DNA of 64,000 nucleotides, taken from contig JAFEUB010001217.1 of assembly GCA_024529925.1 (NCBI GenBank), positions 40,001 to 104,000 of the forward strand, written 5' to 3'. The stretch's first letter is position 1. Each line of letters opens with the position of its first letter. The notes under the pieces were generated by a model. The model ran no database searches. It worked only from the letters and a program-made list of their open reading frames with translations, and was not told where the DNA came from. Below, one piece after another: positions 11,019-20,672 of this stretch. Source of the stretch: Ophthalmolycus amberensis (Eukaryota > Chordata > Actinopteri > Perciformes > Zoarcidae). A program made the translations under genes and the position numbers.

Positions 11019-11541
11019 AGCCTACTGGCTAAAGGAAATGTCTGATGTAACTCAGCTGGACTTGTTCCAAACGGTCCCAAACTTCTCATGCTTGATAACA
11101 CTCACGGCCTGAGGATGTCTACAAGCTTATTTTCACTAGTACTCACAGCGCCACCTGCTGGCGAAAGGAAATCTGCGTTTTCTGACAAACTGCATCCCAT
11201 TTACGTGACTTTTACACTACGCGGTTCACACTTGACACAGAGCAACACGACGCACGCGTTCTGTAGCGCCAGGCAGAGGACGCAGGAAGCGTCAGACTGT
11301 TTGCAAAGCGTCAATTCCGGCACCAGGCGGTCCACGCGGGATTGAACACGTCTCACTCGCGGACGCGCAGGCCGGAGTCCCGCCGGCACGCCGACGCTCG
11401 CACGGCGAGGGCCCGTTCATCGCTGCTCGCAGCTTTAATTTGCATTTCTTTCTTTTTTTTTACTGGAAAAAATAAAAATAGAGATTTTCTCTGAAGTGAG
11501 TTAAACTTCTTTCTCTGTTGTGTCTTTGTGTCTGTTTTCAG

Positions 11542-11631
11542 TCTCTGGACGGGTTTGTATTTGCACTAAACAAGGAGGGACGCTTCCTCTACATCTCCGA
11601 GACCGTCTCCATCTACCTGGGACTGTCACAG
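11542..11631 (+). CDS. npas3: npas3 exon: start of PAS-A domain
   Basis: This internal exon encodes 30 residues beginning SLDGFVFAL and ending YISETVSIYLGLSQ. That is the first strand and helix region of the PAS-A domain of the NPAS1/NPAS3 branch of bHLH-PAS factors. The acceptor is a pyrimidine-rich tract ending TCTGTTTTCAG (AG at 11540-11541). The donor is consensus CAG|GTGAGT at 11632. Both boundaries are phase 0. In the family, PAS-A helps hold the heterodimer with ARNT or ARNT2, and the protein acts in the nucleus of neural progenitors and neurons. The partner exon is 38.5 kb downstream and joins in frame (...LGLSQ|VELTG...). The frame runs into TCTG repeats beyond the donor, so longer open frames here are read-through. 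NPAS1 is the closest alternative; the NPAS3 call rests mainly on the next exon. Confidence 0.93.
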
Positions 11632-11644
11632 GTGAGTCAGACAC

Positions 11645-11645
11645 C

Positions 11646-11736
<91 letters not shown>
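11645..11736. repeat. TCTG tetranucleotide microsatellite
   Basis: About 22 GTCT units with one CTCTGT interruption. It begins 14 bases after the npas3 exon donor, so it lies within the first 110 bases of the intron. A second TCTG/TC-rich stretch covers about 11855-11968. Confidence 0.95.
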
Positions 11737-11849
11737 TACGTCCTCTATCTTGTCCGTACAAACACACAAATGAAGCTTCTCTGTTCAGTCAAAGCAGTTT
11801 GGTTTCTTACTCGGTTCTTGCAAATGTTTCAGTCTGTCGGTCGTCTTCT

Positions 11850-11970
11850 CTTCTCTCTCTCTCTGTCTGTCTCTCTCTCTGTCTGTCTCTTCTGTCTCTA
11901 TCACTCTCTGTCTGTCTCTCTCTCGCTCTCTGATTGTCTCTCTATCTGTCTCTCTCTCTCTCTCTCATCA
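11850..11970. repeat. TC/TCTG pyrimidine-rich low complexity
   Basis: Mixed (TC) and TGTC runs on the + strand, a degraded continuation of the tetranucleotide repeat upstream. Not coding. Confidence 0.85.
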
Positions 11971-12071
11971 TTGCCAAAGACAATTCCCAACAAATTAAGG
12001 CTCATTTCAAATCTCATCAGCTCGTCGGACGGTTGTTGATTTGTGCAGCGAGCGACGACGCATATTTTATT

Positions 12072-12073
<2 letters not shown>

Positions 12074-12113
<40 letters not shown>

Positions 12114-12330
12114 GGGGACAAGTCATTGTACTCTGTGTGTCAGCTTGGTAACGAGTTCTGCGTCTCAATTGGTTCATTCTCCACCAGTTCCTGTTAATAG
12201 AGACAGACGTCCATTCTGAAGGTCGACACATCGGCCTTGGAGGCGCTAATAAGTCGGTATTGACAAGATGTGTGTGTGTGTGTGTGTGTGTGAGTGTCTG
12301 TGTCTGTGTCTGTGTGTGTGAGTGTGTGTT
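12074..12330. repeat. GT microsatellites
   Basis: GT tracts at about 12074-12112 and 12269-12292, then TGTCTGTGTCTG-type sequence to about 12330. Confidence 0.9.
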
Positions 12331-13034
12331 GCTGAATTAAAAGGGATTCAAACATTTTCCTGTCTACGTCATGGCTTCTGTGTAAACGTGTTAATAAAAA
12401 CAGTGAAGAAGTAACGTGCTGTAAAATACCTTCAAACACATTCATTCGACTTTAATCTGCGCTCGTGTTTATTTCTGTGTCTTGATGAAGAGCAGAAGTC
12501 TTTATGTTGTTAATGTTGACATTTGTAATTTTGTATTTTTGTGGGATATCTGAAATGTAATTGTCAGCCGTCAAAGACGATCTAGTTTCACTCACAATGT
12601 TGTCATTCTTCAAAAGGTCAAATAACATTCAGAGCTTCTTCTGCTGCTGTTAATCAGCTGAGACTTGCATGTCGGAGATTCCTGCAGTGCTTGAATGCAC
12701 CACAGTAAAGGTCTCAGCATGTCGGACACCATCTCCTCTGCAGACTTGTTCCTTCACTGTGTGCAACCACCGATGCATGCATTGAGCTCTCATCCTTAAA
12801 ACAACACTAGTTACCTTTTTTTCTATTCTAACGCAACAGCTAGAAAACAAGGAGAGCATTTCTTTACACTTTGAACCCTGACATTTATTTACAGCATCTA
12901 ATCTCAAAATGTGGAGGCCATGGGCGGATTATGAGACAATGAGCTCCTCAGCACAGTCTTTAAAAAAGAGAACCCACCACCTCTCCTACATCCGTCTTTA
13001 GTCGTTTTGCATCTCTCTGTGGTTTTTTGTTTTC
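12331..13034. other. intronic sequence, no recognised gene
   Basis: Unique sequence without clear structure. The minus-strand open frames here have no recognisable domain. Confidence 0.5.
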
Positions 13035-13835
13035 TTGTAGCCATTTTGTGTCCCTTTACCATTCGGTCTCTTTGTAGCCATTTTGTGTCCCTTTACCATT
13101 CTGTCTCTTTGTAGTCATTCGGTGTCTCTTTGTAGCCGTTCTGTCTCTTTATAGCCTCTGTGTCTCTTTGTAGTCATTCGGTGTCTCTTTGTAGCCGTTC
13201 TGTCTCTTTATAGCCATTCTGTGTCTCTTTGTAGCCATTCTGTCTCTTTGCAGCCATTCTGTGTCTCTTTGTCGCCATAATGTCTCTTTGTAGCCATTCT
13301 GTCTCTTTGTAGCCATTCTGTGTCTCTTTGTAGCCATTCTGTGTCTCGTTGTAGCCATTCTGTCTCTTTGTAGTAATTTTCGTTCTCCTTTTAGCCATTC
13401 TGTGTCTCTTTGTAGCCATTCTGTGTCTCGTTGTAGCCATTCTGTCTCTTTGTAGTAATTTTCGTTCTCCTTTTAGCCATTCTGTGTCTCTTTGTCGCCA
13501 TTATGTGTCTCGTAGCCATTCTGTCTCTTTGTAGTAATTTTTGTTCTCCTTTTATCCATTCTGTGTCTCTTTGTAGCCATTCTCTGTCTCTTTGTAGCAA
13601 TTCTTTGTGGGTCTGTCATTTGATGTCTCTTTGTCATCACGTTGTGTCTCTTTGTTGCCACTTTGTCTTTTTTTCATAATTTTGTAGTTTTGTGTCTTTT
13701 TGAAGTTGTTTTGTTTCTTTGTAGTCATGTTGTCTCTTTGTAGTCATTTGATGTATCTTTGTAGTTGTTTCGTGTCTCTTTAAAGTTGTTTTGTGTCTCT
13801 TTGTGGTTATTTTGTGTCTCTTTGTGGTTGTTTTA
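13035..13835. repeat. 19-21-bp minisatellite with ~80-bp higher order
   Basis: Tandem units of TTTGTAGCCATTCTGTCTC or TTTGTAGCCATTCTGTGTC. The array decays toward 13835, where units become TTTGTAGTTGTTTTGTGTC. A larger block marked by GTAGTAATTTTCGTTCTCC recurs near 13370, 13452 and 13531, giving a higher-order period of about 80 bp. Minus-strand open frames (MATKRHRMATKR) are repeat artefacts. Confidence 0.93.
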
Positions 13836-14352
13836 CCCCTCATACTAGCTGCCAGTCTCTCTTTAGTTGTTCTATGTTTGTTTTTGATGTCCTCCTGGCT
13901 GGCACTTGTCTATTTGATTGATATTTTGTAGTTGAAGGGCAGGTGGGCCCCTGACAGCTTGAGCTTCAGTAATCCATCCATAGTGCTGGCTTCCTTTGCT
14001 GCTGGTGTGTTTTGGGGAGAAAGATGTAATGAGAGGTGTTTGGTGGTGGCTGCACAGATCAATGAGCCAATTGTCGACAGGAAGCTGCATTCAGTTGGTA
14101 TTTTGAGAGATAGCTGCCAAGTCCTCACCAAAGCTGCAGTGACATAATTGTGGGAATTTGTTGTGGCGTGCATGAATGTGTGTAAACTGGCAGCTGTTCG
14201 GCACACATAGCTTATCACTCTGCAGGCGGTTCTCGTACAGTACTCAAAGCTATAGACACATAGAACATACATATCCCACAAAATATATTCGTATGTAATC
14301 AATGTAATCCTTAACCAGGAAGTATAAAGATTTCAAAAAGTCAAACCGTAAT
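13836..14352. other. intronic sequence, no recognised gene
   Basis: Unique sequence; no gene family, splice pairing or RNA structure recognised. Confidence 0.5.
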
Positions 14353-14512
14353 TTAACCCAGCAGACCGCTGTTTGTTCCCCATGTGAACAAGTCAACGTT
14401 GATTTATTTGTCACATAACTTCAGTAAAAACACTTCTGCAGTTATTTCAACCCAAACCACAAACCTCTTCCTAAACCTAACTCAGTAGTTTTGTTGTCTC
14501 TATGAGATGCAG
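14353..14512 (+). repeat. family-2 dispersed repeat copy
   Basis: CCCAGCAGACCGCTGTTTG, CAACGTTGATTTATTTGTCA, CATAACTTCAGTA, TTCTGCAGTTATTTCAACCC, then CCTAAACCTAACTCAGTAG and TTTTGTTGTCTC. It is the head plus a single copy of the core that is expanded into a minisatellite at 6.2 kb. Confidence 0.8.
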
Positions 14513-14584
14513 CATCTGTACATTGTTTTCTGGGAAGGAAGTCATATTTACCGACATGCATTAGCCCTCCCCCCCCATTCTCTC

Positions 14585-14900
14585 TCTCCATTAGTTTAAT
14601 GTGAACTCCTTGTCTTTGTGAATTAGATATAGGAAGCTCTCAGATATGGGAGCGAGGAATAAAAGGCCAATCAGTTTACCAAATTAAAGAGGAAGGCACA
14701 TCATTCTCCCCCTCTCTCTCTCTTTCTGTCACTGTGTCTCTCTATATCTCTCTCCCCCACTCCCTCCTGGATTAATTCCCCCTCCAAGATTGATTGATGA
14801 TTTCTATCAAATAATTGATTAATTGTCAAATTGGGCTCCCTAAGCTTTTACCGACAGCTCCGCTGAGCTGGTTATCTTGTTCTCTCGGCTTTTATCAGCT
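14585..14900. promoter_or_regulatory. candidate conserved non-coding element
   Basis: Two unique blocks lie around a CTCT run. The first contains GAATTAGATATAGGAAGCTC and GGCCAATCAGTTTACC. The second contains GATTGATTGATGATTTC, CAAATAATTGATTAATTGTC and GGTTATCTTGTTC. The dense ATTGATTAATTG homeodomain-type sites and CCAAT are enhancer-like. Alignment was not possible. Confidence 0.3.
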
Positions 14901-14924
14901 GCTGAAGAAGTGGCACGCCGATTA

Positions 14925-15480
14925 AAAAAAAAAAAAAAAGGAAGGAAGTGAAAGACGGAGAGAGAGAGAGAGAGCTTGTCTTTGCCTTGTTCGAGTCTCA
15001 CCCTGTAATCCTACATGTGTACACAGAGTTTGTCAACCTCCATCCTCTTAATTGCTCTTCCTTCCTCCTCCTCCTCTTCTTTAATCACTGCCCTTCCTTC
15101 TCCGCCGTTCTTTTTTAAAGGAAGGAAAATATATCGCTAATTATTTTTCAACTTTAATTAGATCGTTGCAGGAAAAATGTCTGGGGGGGGGGGGTTCTTT
15201 TTAAGCCTTTTGACAAATTGACGAGGTTATGAATTTTCTCGCTCGGTGGCCGGCGCTGAAACAATCTTCAAGCAGATTTATGTGTAAAGAGGATTTGTCT
15301 GTTTAAATCGTTTCTTCGGCGTCTCGTCGGGGAGACGGCGGACGTGGCCGGCCAATCAAACAGCCCGTTAATAGAGTCATTAACAAAGAGCGGAGCTGTA
15401 ATTAAACACGGCCGCTTAGCAAAGTTAGAGCCCCCACCCACCCCCACCTCCTCCCCAACTCCAACATGCACTCCTCTCAC
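14925..15480. other. intronic, low-complexity runs and unique block
   Basis: An A run (14925-14938), a GA run (14957-14972), a CTCCTC stretch, and a G run of about ten (15182-15193) are separated by unique sequence. The part at 15200-15420 is unique and relatively CpG-rich (GGAGACGGCGGACGTGGCC) and might be conserved. No gene recognised. Confidence 0.5.
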
Positions 15481-15940
15481 TCTTCTAACTTTCTGAATTT
15501 TAATTCTTTACGATAATAAAAAAATTTGCAGTTTCTTTTGGTTGTTTGTTTAACGTCCACGTTGACTGGAGGTGCAGACGTGCAAAACAGGAAATTAAAT
15601 GTTGAATTTGTCGTTTTAAAATGACTAAAAACTATATTATTATGTTATATATTGTACTGATATTGAATGCGGTGCATGCAAATCCATGATGTGGAATCAC
15701 CTTAGCTTTAAGAGTTTCACTATTTAATTTACAACATATTTATCTGTTCTTTTATGTTCTGTTTTTATAGACTTGCTTGGTTCCAGAGCTGCAACCAAAA
15801 TGATGATTAAATGATCAATTAACCTTTCCGTTCATATTATTGGATCTTGGATAATCATTCAGCTCAGAAATCAGGGAAGTGTGTCGCTGATTTAAAAAAA
15901 TATATTTTTTAATCTAATATGTTCCTAATCGATGAAGCAA
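15481..15940. other. AT-rich intronic sequence
   Basis: Unique AT-rich DNA with nothing recognised. Confidence 0.5.
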
Positions 15941-15942
15941 TT

Positions 15943-16037
15943 AGTTTTACTTCCTGTCTTTACTTCCTGTCTTTACTTCCAGGCTTTACTTCCTGTCTTT
16001 ACTTCCTGTCTGTACTTCCTGTCTTTACTTCCTGTCT
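15943..16037. repeat. 13-bp minisatellite
   Basis: About seven units of TTTACTTCCTGTC, with variants TTCCAGGC and CTGTAC. Each unit has an ETS-like ACTTCCTG core (CAGGAAGT on the other strand). Confidence 0.92.
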
Positions 16038-16289
16038 CGTGGAATCAATAATTGCCATGTCATAGGTGAGTGACCCAAAGTTTTAGTCACATCATGCGTT
16101 CAGAAGGTCGACAGGATAATAAACGTCTTATTTTTTTAATATCGTTCGTCAGCTTTTTGTTTCGTTTGTTTCTCATTTTAAATGGACATGAAACAGGTGG
16201 ACGAAGACAGACTTCCAGTCTCTTTCCTGTCAGACAGACAGCAGGAGAATCTGTCTGTCTGTAACACCCTGTTGATCCAACAGCACCGT

Positions 16290-16380
16290 GTGTGTGTGTG
16301 TTCATGTAAATGTCAGTGTGTGTGTGTGTGTTTATGAGAAGAGGCAATGCTTGCAGCTGCCCTCTTAGCGATCTAATTGA

Positions 16381-16424
<44 letters not shown>
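16290..16424. repeat. GT microsatellites
   Basis: GT tracts at about 16288-16300, 16316-16331 and 16384-16424. Confidence 0.9.
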
Positions 16425-16425
<1 letters not shown>

Positions 16426-16600
16426 CAGATGGCTGTGTGTCCTCTGCCTGATGGTCCAGAGGAAAATAATAACTGTGTCGTCCCGGCCAGACCCAAATTA
16501 GTCTGCTGGATTCTGGCCCGTTACGCCCAAATATGATCGCCGGCCAGCTCCGCTTCCATGCCAGGCCGGCATATGCGGCGGCATGGGAGAGCACACATAC
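16332..16600. promoter_or_regulatory. candidate conserved non-coding element split by a GT tract
   Basis: Unique, GC-balanced sequence flanks the GT tract: GCTTGCAGCTGCCCTCTTAG and CGATCTAATTGAG before it, and GTCCAGAGGAAAATAATAAC, CCCAAATTAGTCTGCTGG and CAGGCCGGCATATGC after it. The contrast with neighbouring simple repeats suggests constraint. This is compositional inference only. Confidence 0.25.
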
Positions 16601-16914
16601 ACACACACACACTGCATGCATGACCCACAGGTAATATGAAGAATTTGGCTTTGCGTCTACTCTGACAACAAAGATGTGTTCGAAAATAAGTCGTGGTTGT
16701 TTTTGAGAAGAAAACGTTTTTAGTTTTTTTCTACAAAAGTCTCAGCTGACTTCTGTTTGTTGTGTTTCTGTCTGAAAAACGAAGGAAGAGTCTTTACATC
16801 TCTTCCTCACTGATGTGTGCAGGGCGATCGACATTCAGCCTGAACCAGACGAGTCTCTCTCTCTCTCTCTCTCTCCTATTGTTCACTGTATTGAGTTGGC
16901 CTGCTTCCAGATGA

Positions 16915-16954
16915 CTGGTGTGTGTGTGCGTGTGTGTGTGTGTGCGTGTGTGTG

Positions 16955-16997
<43 letters not shown>

Positions 16998-17130
16998 CAG
17001 TCAGAGGTGTGTGAAGCGATTTATTTCTGTCTTTGTCATTTAAAGAGGCTCTCCAGTGGCACACACACTCAAACACCCACACACATGCAAGGTGATTCTG
17101 GTGGCACATGCACCAGGGCTATTTTGTTCA

Positions 17131-17185
<55 letters not shown>

Positions 17186-17268
17186 GAGGGTCAATGGGAA
17201 GCGAGGCAGAGAGCCTGATCTCTGCTCTTTCACTCCAATCCACATTCCCTCAGAGAGAGCTGGCGATA

Positions 17269-17307
<39 letters not shown>

Positions 17308-17312
17308 CACAC
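16915..17312. repeat. GT then CA microsatellites
   Basis: GT with GC interruptions at about 16918-16996, CA at about 17131-17182, CA at about 17269-17313. The GT tract and the CA tracts are inverted relative to each other and 140-350 bp apart. Open frames on either strand are artefacts. Confidence 0.92.
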
Positions 17313-17574
17313 ACTCCCACTATTCCCAGTGGGCTGCTGCTGGTCTGCAGGGGAGCATTGAATGAATTAGCATTAAGCAGCTCCAGCAGACTGTCAGACT
17401 GTCGGCTGCTTCCTTCCTCTGGTCTCTGAACGTCCATGCTGATGTCACAGAGCTGAGGACACTCCTCTGACTCCTCTTCCTCTTCTACTTCCTCTTTTTA
17501 TTTATATATAAATGAATAGATTTAAATACCTAAAACATATTTAATTATGATTTGATGAATTTGAATTTGATTTC

Positions 17575-17919
17575 ATTTTATTATTCCACTTCTTGTCTCT
17601 CTCACCCTCCTCACCCTTTTTCTTTTCTTGCTCTCCTCTCTCTCTCTCTCTCTCTGTCTCTCTGTGTTTGTGAGACGGCGAGGTCGGCCATTTGCATGAG
17701 GTCAAAGAGGGGCATTATGGGAGATGGAGGAAGGAGGAGACGGGGTGAGGAGGAGGAGGGCCGGGCAGGAGGAAGGTCACAGTTAATTGAGCCACCCTGG
17801 TGAACCTGAACACACACACACACACACACAAATTCAGGTTTCATTCATAATTGATGGCGCTGACTCCAGGGCTGCCATGTTAGTTCTAATAATATGATAT
17901 CTATAATAACTCTAATAAC

Positions 17920-17955
<36 letters not shown>

Positions 17956-17960
17956 TGTTA
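17575..17960. other. pyrimidine/purine switch and microsatellites
   Basis: A pyrimidine-rich stretch (17590-17660) is followed by a unique block containing CGGCCATTTGCATGAGGTC (octamer-like ATTTGCAT) and then a purine-rich stretch (17700-17775). CA repeats lie at 17811-17830 and GT at 17923-17953. Confidence 0.7.
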
Positions 17961-18179
17961 AAAGATGAAGGGAGGGAAAAGAAGAAGTTACAGACAAAAA
18001 GAGAAAGATTTGAAGGGAAGAGATTTATTTTTTAAAAGGATGAAGGGATGAGGGACAGAAAGAGAGGAGTTTAGATTGGTGTAAATGAAGCGAAAGGAGG
18101 AGGAGAAAAAGATGAAGGAGTGATGAGATGGAGATGAAATCTAAACTCTTTCACTTGTTAAGTTTGTAAAAGACAAAAA

Positions 18180-18800
18180 AGGAGGACGAGTAAAGAAAGT
18201 GAACAAATGGATGAAGAGAGGAGGAGAAACATGAAACATAGAGGAAGATGGAAGAGGAGGAGAAACGTAGAGGAAGATGGAAGGAAGAGGAGGAGAAACA
18301 GAAAGATGGAAGGAAGAGGAGGAGAAACGTAGGGGAAGATGGAAGAGGAGGAGAAACGTAGGGGAAGATGGAAGAGGAGGAGAAACGTAGGGGAAGATGG
18401 AAGGAAGAGGAGGAGAAACAGAAAGATGGAAGGAAGAGGAGGAGAAACGTAGGGGAAGATGGAAGGAAGAGGAGGAGAAACGTAGAGGAAGATGGAAGAG
18501 GAGGAGAAACGTAGGGGAAGATGGAAGGAAGAGGAGGAGAAACAGAAAGATGGAAGGAAGAGGAGGAGAAACAGAAAGATGGAAGGAAGAGGAGGAGAAA
18601 CGTAGGGGAAGATGGAAGGAAGAGGAGGAGAAACAGAAAGATGGAAGGAAGAGGAGGAGAAACGTAGAGGAAGATGGAAGGAAGAGGAGAAATGTAGAGG
18701 AAGATGGAAGGAAGAGGAGGAGAAACAGAAAGATGGAAGGAAGAGGAGGAGAAATGTAGAGGAAGATGGAAGGAAGAGGAGGAGAAATGAGGACAAAGAC
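18180..18800. repeat. purine-rich ~30-33-bp minisatellite
   Basis: Units of GATGGAAGGAAGAGGAGGAG followed by AAACAGAAA or AAACGTAGGGGAA. The + strand is nearly pure purine. Units shortened by loss of GGAA repeats are mixed with full ones. Both strands have open frames (WKEEEEKRRGR; SSFHLPLRFSS), which are compositional artefacts. Confidence 0.93.
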
Positions 18801-19370
18801 AATAGGTGGAGAGAGAAAGAAGGAGAAACGTATACGACTCTTCTTTCAGATGTAAAGAAATGAAAGAAAAATAAAGTTGAGAAGAAGAGGAGAGGTGAGA
18901 TTCTCTGGATATGAAGAAGAGATAAAGAGGAGTGAAAGGAGGCGCATTAGCATGCTGACAGGAAGCTGCAGGAGGTTATCTGGACCTCAGAGAGCTTCCG
19001 TCGCCCTTTTGTTATGACCGATCACCGCGGCGACGCACCCAGAGGCATGATGGGACGTGGAGCAGGAAACGCACAACAGATAAAAACGCTGACAAAGAGA
19101 CGCTTCAACGAGGAGAAGTCTCTCAGGAGGAGAACACTTCCATGACTCCACACTTCATTTAGAGAAGAGGAGCGTTTGTTCCAACTTCAGAGAATGTTTG
19201 TCTCTTAATATGACAGAACATTTTGAATATTTTAACTATAAATCATGTGTTCTAGTGATTCTACAACGTAAACAATATGATACATTGCTGTTATTGAAGG
19301 CAGCGTGATATGCAAACACAGGAGAGCATGATGACAAGAAGAATGAAAATATTAGATGATAAAATATCAT
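18800..19370. other. intronic sequence, purine-rich then unique
   Basis: A decaying purine-rich tail runs to about 18940, then unique sequence with a CpG-rich patch near 19020-19070. No gene recognised. Confidence 0.5.
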
Positions 19371-19374
19371 TTAT

Positions 19375-19482
19375 TTTAGCCCAAACCACGATCTTCACTC
19401 CGTTATTTCCTGTGAAGATGGAAGTTTATTTTGAAAAGACCGTGCGCATGTAAAGAGCAGAAACTGACTTTTATTCCTGTTG
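19375..19482 (+). repeat. family-2 dispersed repeat fragment
   Basis: GCCCAAACCACGATCTTCAC, TATTTCCTGTGAAGATGGAA, then GTTTATTTTGAAAAGACCGT and AGAGCAGAAACTGACTTTT match the copy at 57.0 kb. Confidence 0.8.
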
Positions 19483-19930
19483 TTTAATGCAGATCAAACG
19501 AACAAAATATATGAAAGAAATACTAAGAAACGTGTCACTTTAAACCACAAGAGGAGCTCGTTTACTGTAGACTGTCTTCCTGCAGCAGAACCCGGCTTTA
19601 CTGTGTTTGTGAGGACATTAAATCCAGGTTTAAACTGACCTTCTTCATAAAAACTGCTGTTTTTCAGTTCAGCTTGGTTGAAATGACGAGACACACTCGT
19701 GTTTGATGTGTGTGTGTGTATGTGCATCATCCATATGTATGCTCCGTGTGTGTGTGTGTGTGGTGTCTAGACACAGCGCTTTATAGACGGCTGCCATTGA
19801 AATGTATGAAGCTGCACAGGGAGCTGCAGCATGGGGGTCAGAGGTCACGGTCCTCCTGCACGGCAAGGAGACGCTTTCATACATTACAGACAGACGGCAG
19901 GAGGTGAAGCAGGGACGCTGACCTGCTGAA

Positions 19931-19975
<45 letters not shown>

Positions 19976-20628
19976 CAGCTGGTGATTGAGCTTCACACAC
20001 ACTCTTCTTCTCTTCATGCATAAGAGGCGTGAGTGATGGTGGAAGGTGAGTCGGGGGGGTTGACCCGCTCGCTGCTCGCTCTGTTCGACTTCACAGCATT
20101 AAAAAATAAAAAATAGAAGCGAAACGCTCCGGCGTGTCGGCGTCCGGGCGTCGGTTTGTGCGTCACGCTGCCGTCATGCATTTCAGAAGGACTGAAGGTC
20201 GACGCCGCTGAAAGGATTCAAATCAACAGTTTGAAGTTTGGTTTTCCAGACGATGAGAGAAAAGAAAAGCTGTTTTTATTGGTGTTGGAGGAGAAGTGTT
20301 TGTTTTTTTAGTTGTAGTTTTAATACTTCGTAAAGACTACAGACAGGATGCAGTTTGGTCTCCATCTTTTTTAGGTTTCTGGGTGTTTCCTCATTTCCTT
20401 TTATCTCCTCCCTTGTTCCCTCCTCTCCTCTCCCGTCGTCCTTTCTCCTATCATATCCTCCAAAATGCCACCCTACTCTCTCGTCTCCTCTCCTCCTCTC
20501 TCCTCTCCTCCTCTCCTCCCGAGGTTCAGATTTACAGTCGGCCGTTACTTTGATGCTGTGAGGCTGTAAAGAGATCAGCGTTGCCGTCGGAGACCAAAAT
20601 TGATGCTTGTTTTATTGAAGTGCGAGAG
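19483..20628. other. intronic sequence with microsatellites
   Basis: GT at about 19708-19720 and 19746-19762, CA at about 19933-19972, and a pyrimidine-rich tract (CTCCTCTCC) at 20380-20520. The rest is unique with nothing recognised. Confidence 0.55.
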
Positions 20629-20629
20629 A

Positions 20630-20672
<43 letters not shown>

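Larger units (their letters stand above)
9099..11175 (+). repeat. fish GGGCCCGAG-type dispersed repeat
   Basis: It opens GGGCCCGAGCCACCGACAAC and soon reaches GCGAAGGCCC, a head familiar from many teleost genomes. It then runs through repeated TAGCGCCCCCTACAA blocks and phrases such as TTTGAAATTT, GGACCAATA and CTCAACCATTTGTTC. It ends with CAGCGCCACCTGCTGGCGAA. A module of about 320 bp occurs twice (9431-9756 and 10690-11018). No intact coding frame is present, so it is non-autonomous or dead. Class not assigned. Confidence 0.8.
1..11541 (+). other. npas3: npas3 intron, 3' part (upstream of first exon)
   Basis: No coding exon is visible here. The bHLH-encoding exon expected before PAS-A is not in this stretch, so the intron starts upstream of the window. 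It contains a 30-bp minisatellite, microsatellites, one family-1 repeat, a family-2-derived minisatellite and a 2.1-kb fish repeat. It ends in a CpG-rich 100 bp (about 11330-11430) followed by the polypyrimidine tract and AG acceptor. Confidence 0.85.

Noticed and set aside
11340..11430. CpG-rich stretch before the first exon as a possible CpG-island promoter
   Set aside because: Only about 100 bp long and next to an internal exon; more likely local GC elevation. An alternative promoter cannot be excluded but is not supported.
11542..11631. Assignment to NPAS1, SIM or HIF family instead of NPAS3
   Set aside because: SIM and HIF PAS-A starts differ at several positions. NPAS1 is close for the first exon, but the LPPGR and Ser-rich SETPEP loop in the second exon points to NPAS3.
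13910..14302. 130-codon minus-strand frame with mixed composition
   Set aside because: No domain, no splice context and no second supporting exon; chance frame in unique sequence.
16087..17437. Frames across GT/CA tracts (CVCVC, HTHTH)
   Set aside because: Dinucleotide repeats read in any frame give these peptides.
18158..18863. Plus- and minus-strand frames over the purine-rich array
   Set aside because: Glu/Arg/Lys-rich and Ser/Leu/Phe-rich peptides mirror the polypurine composition on each strand.
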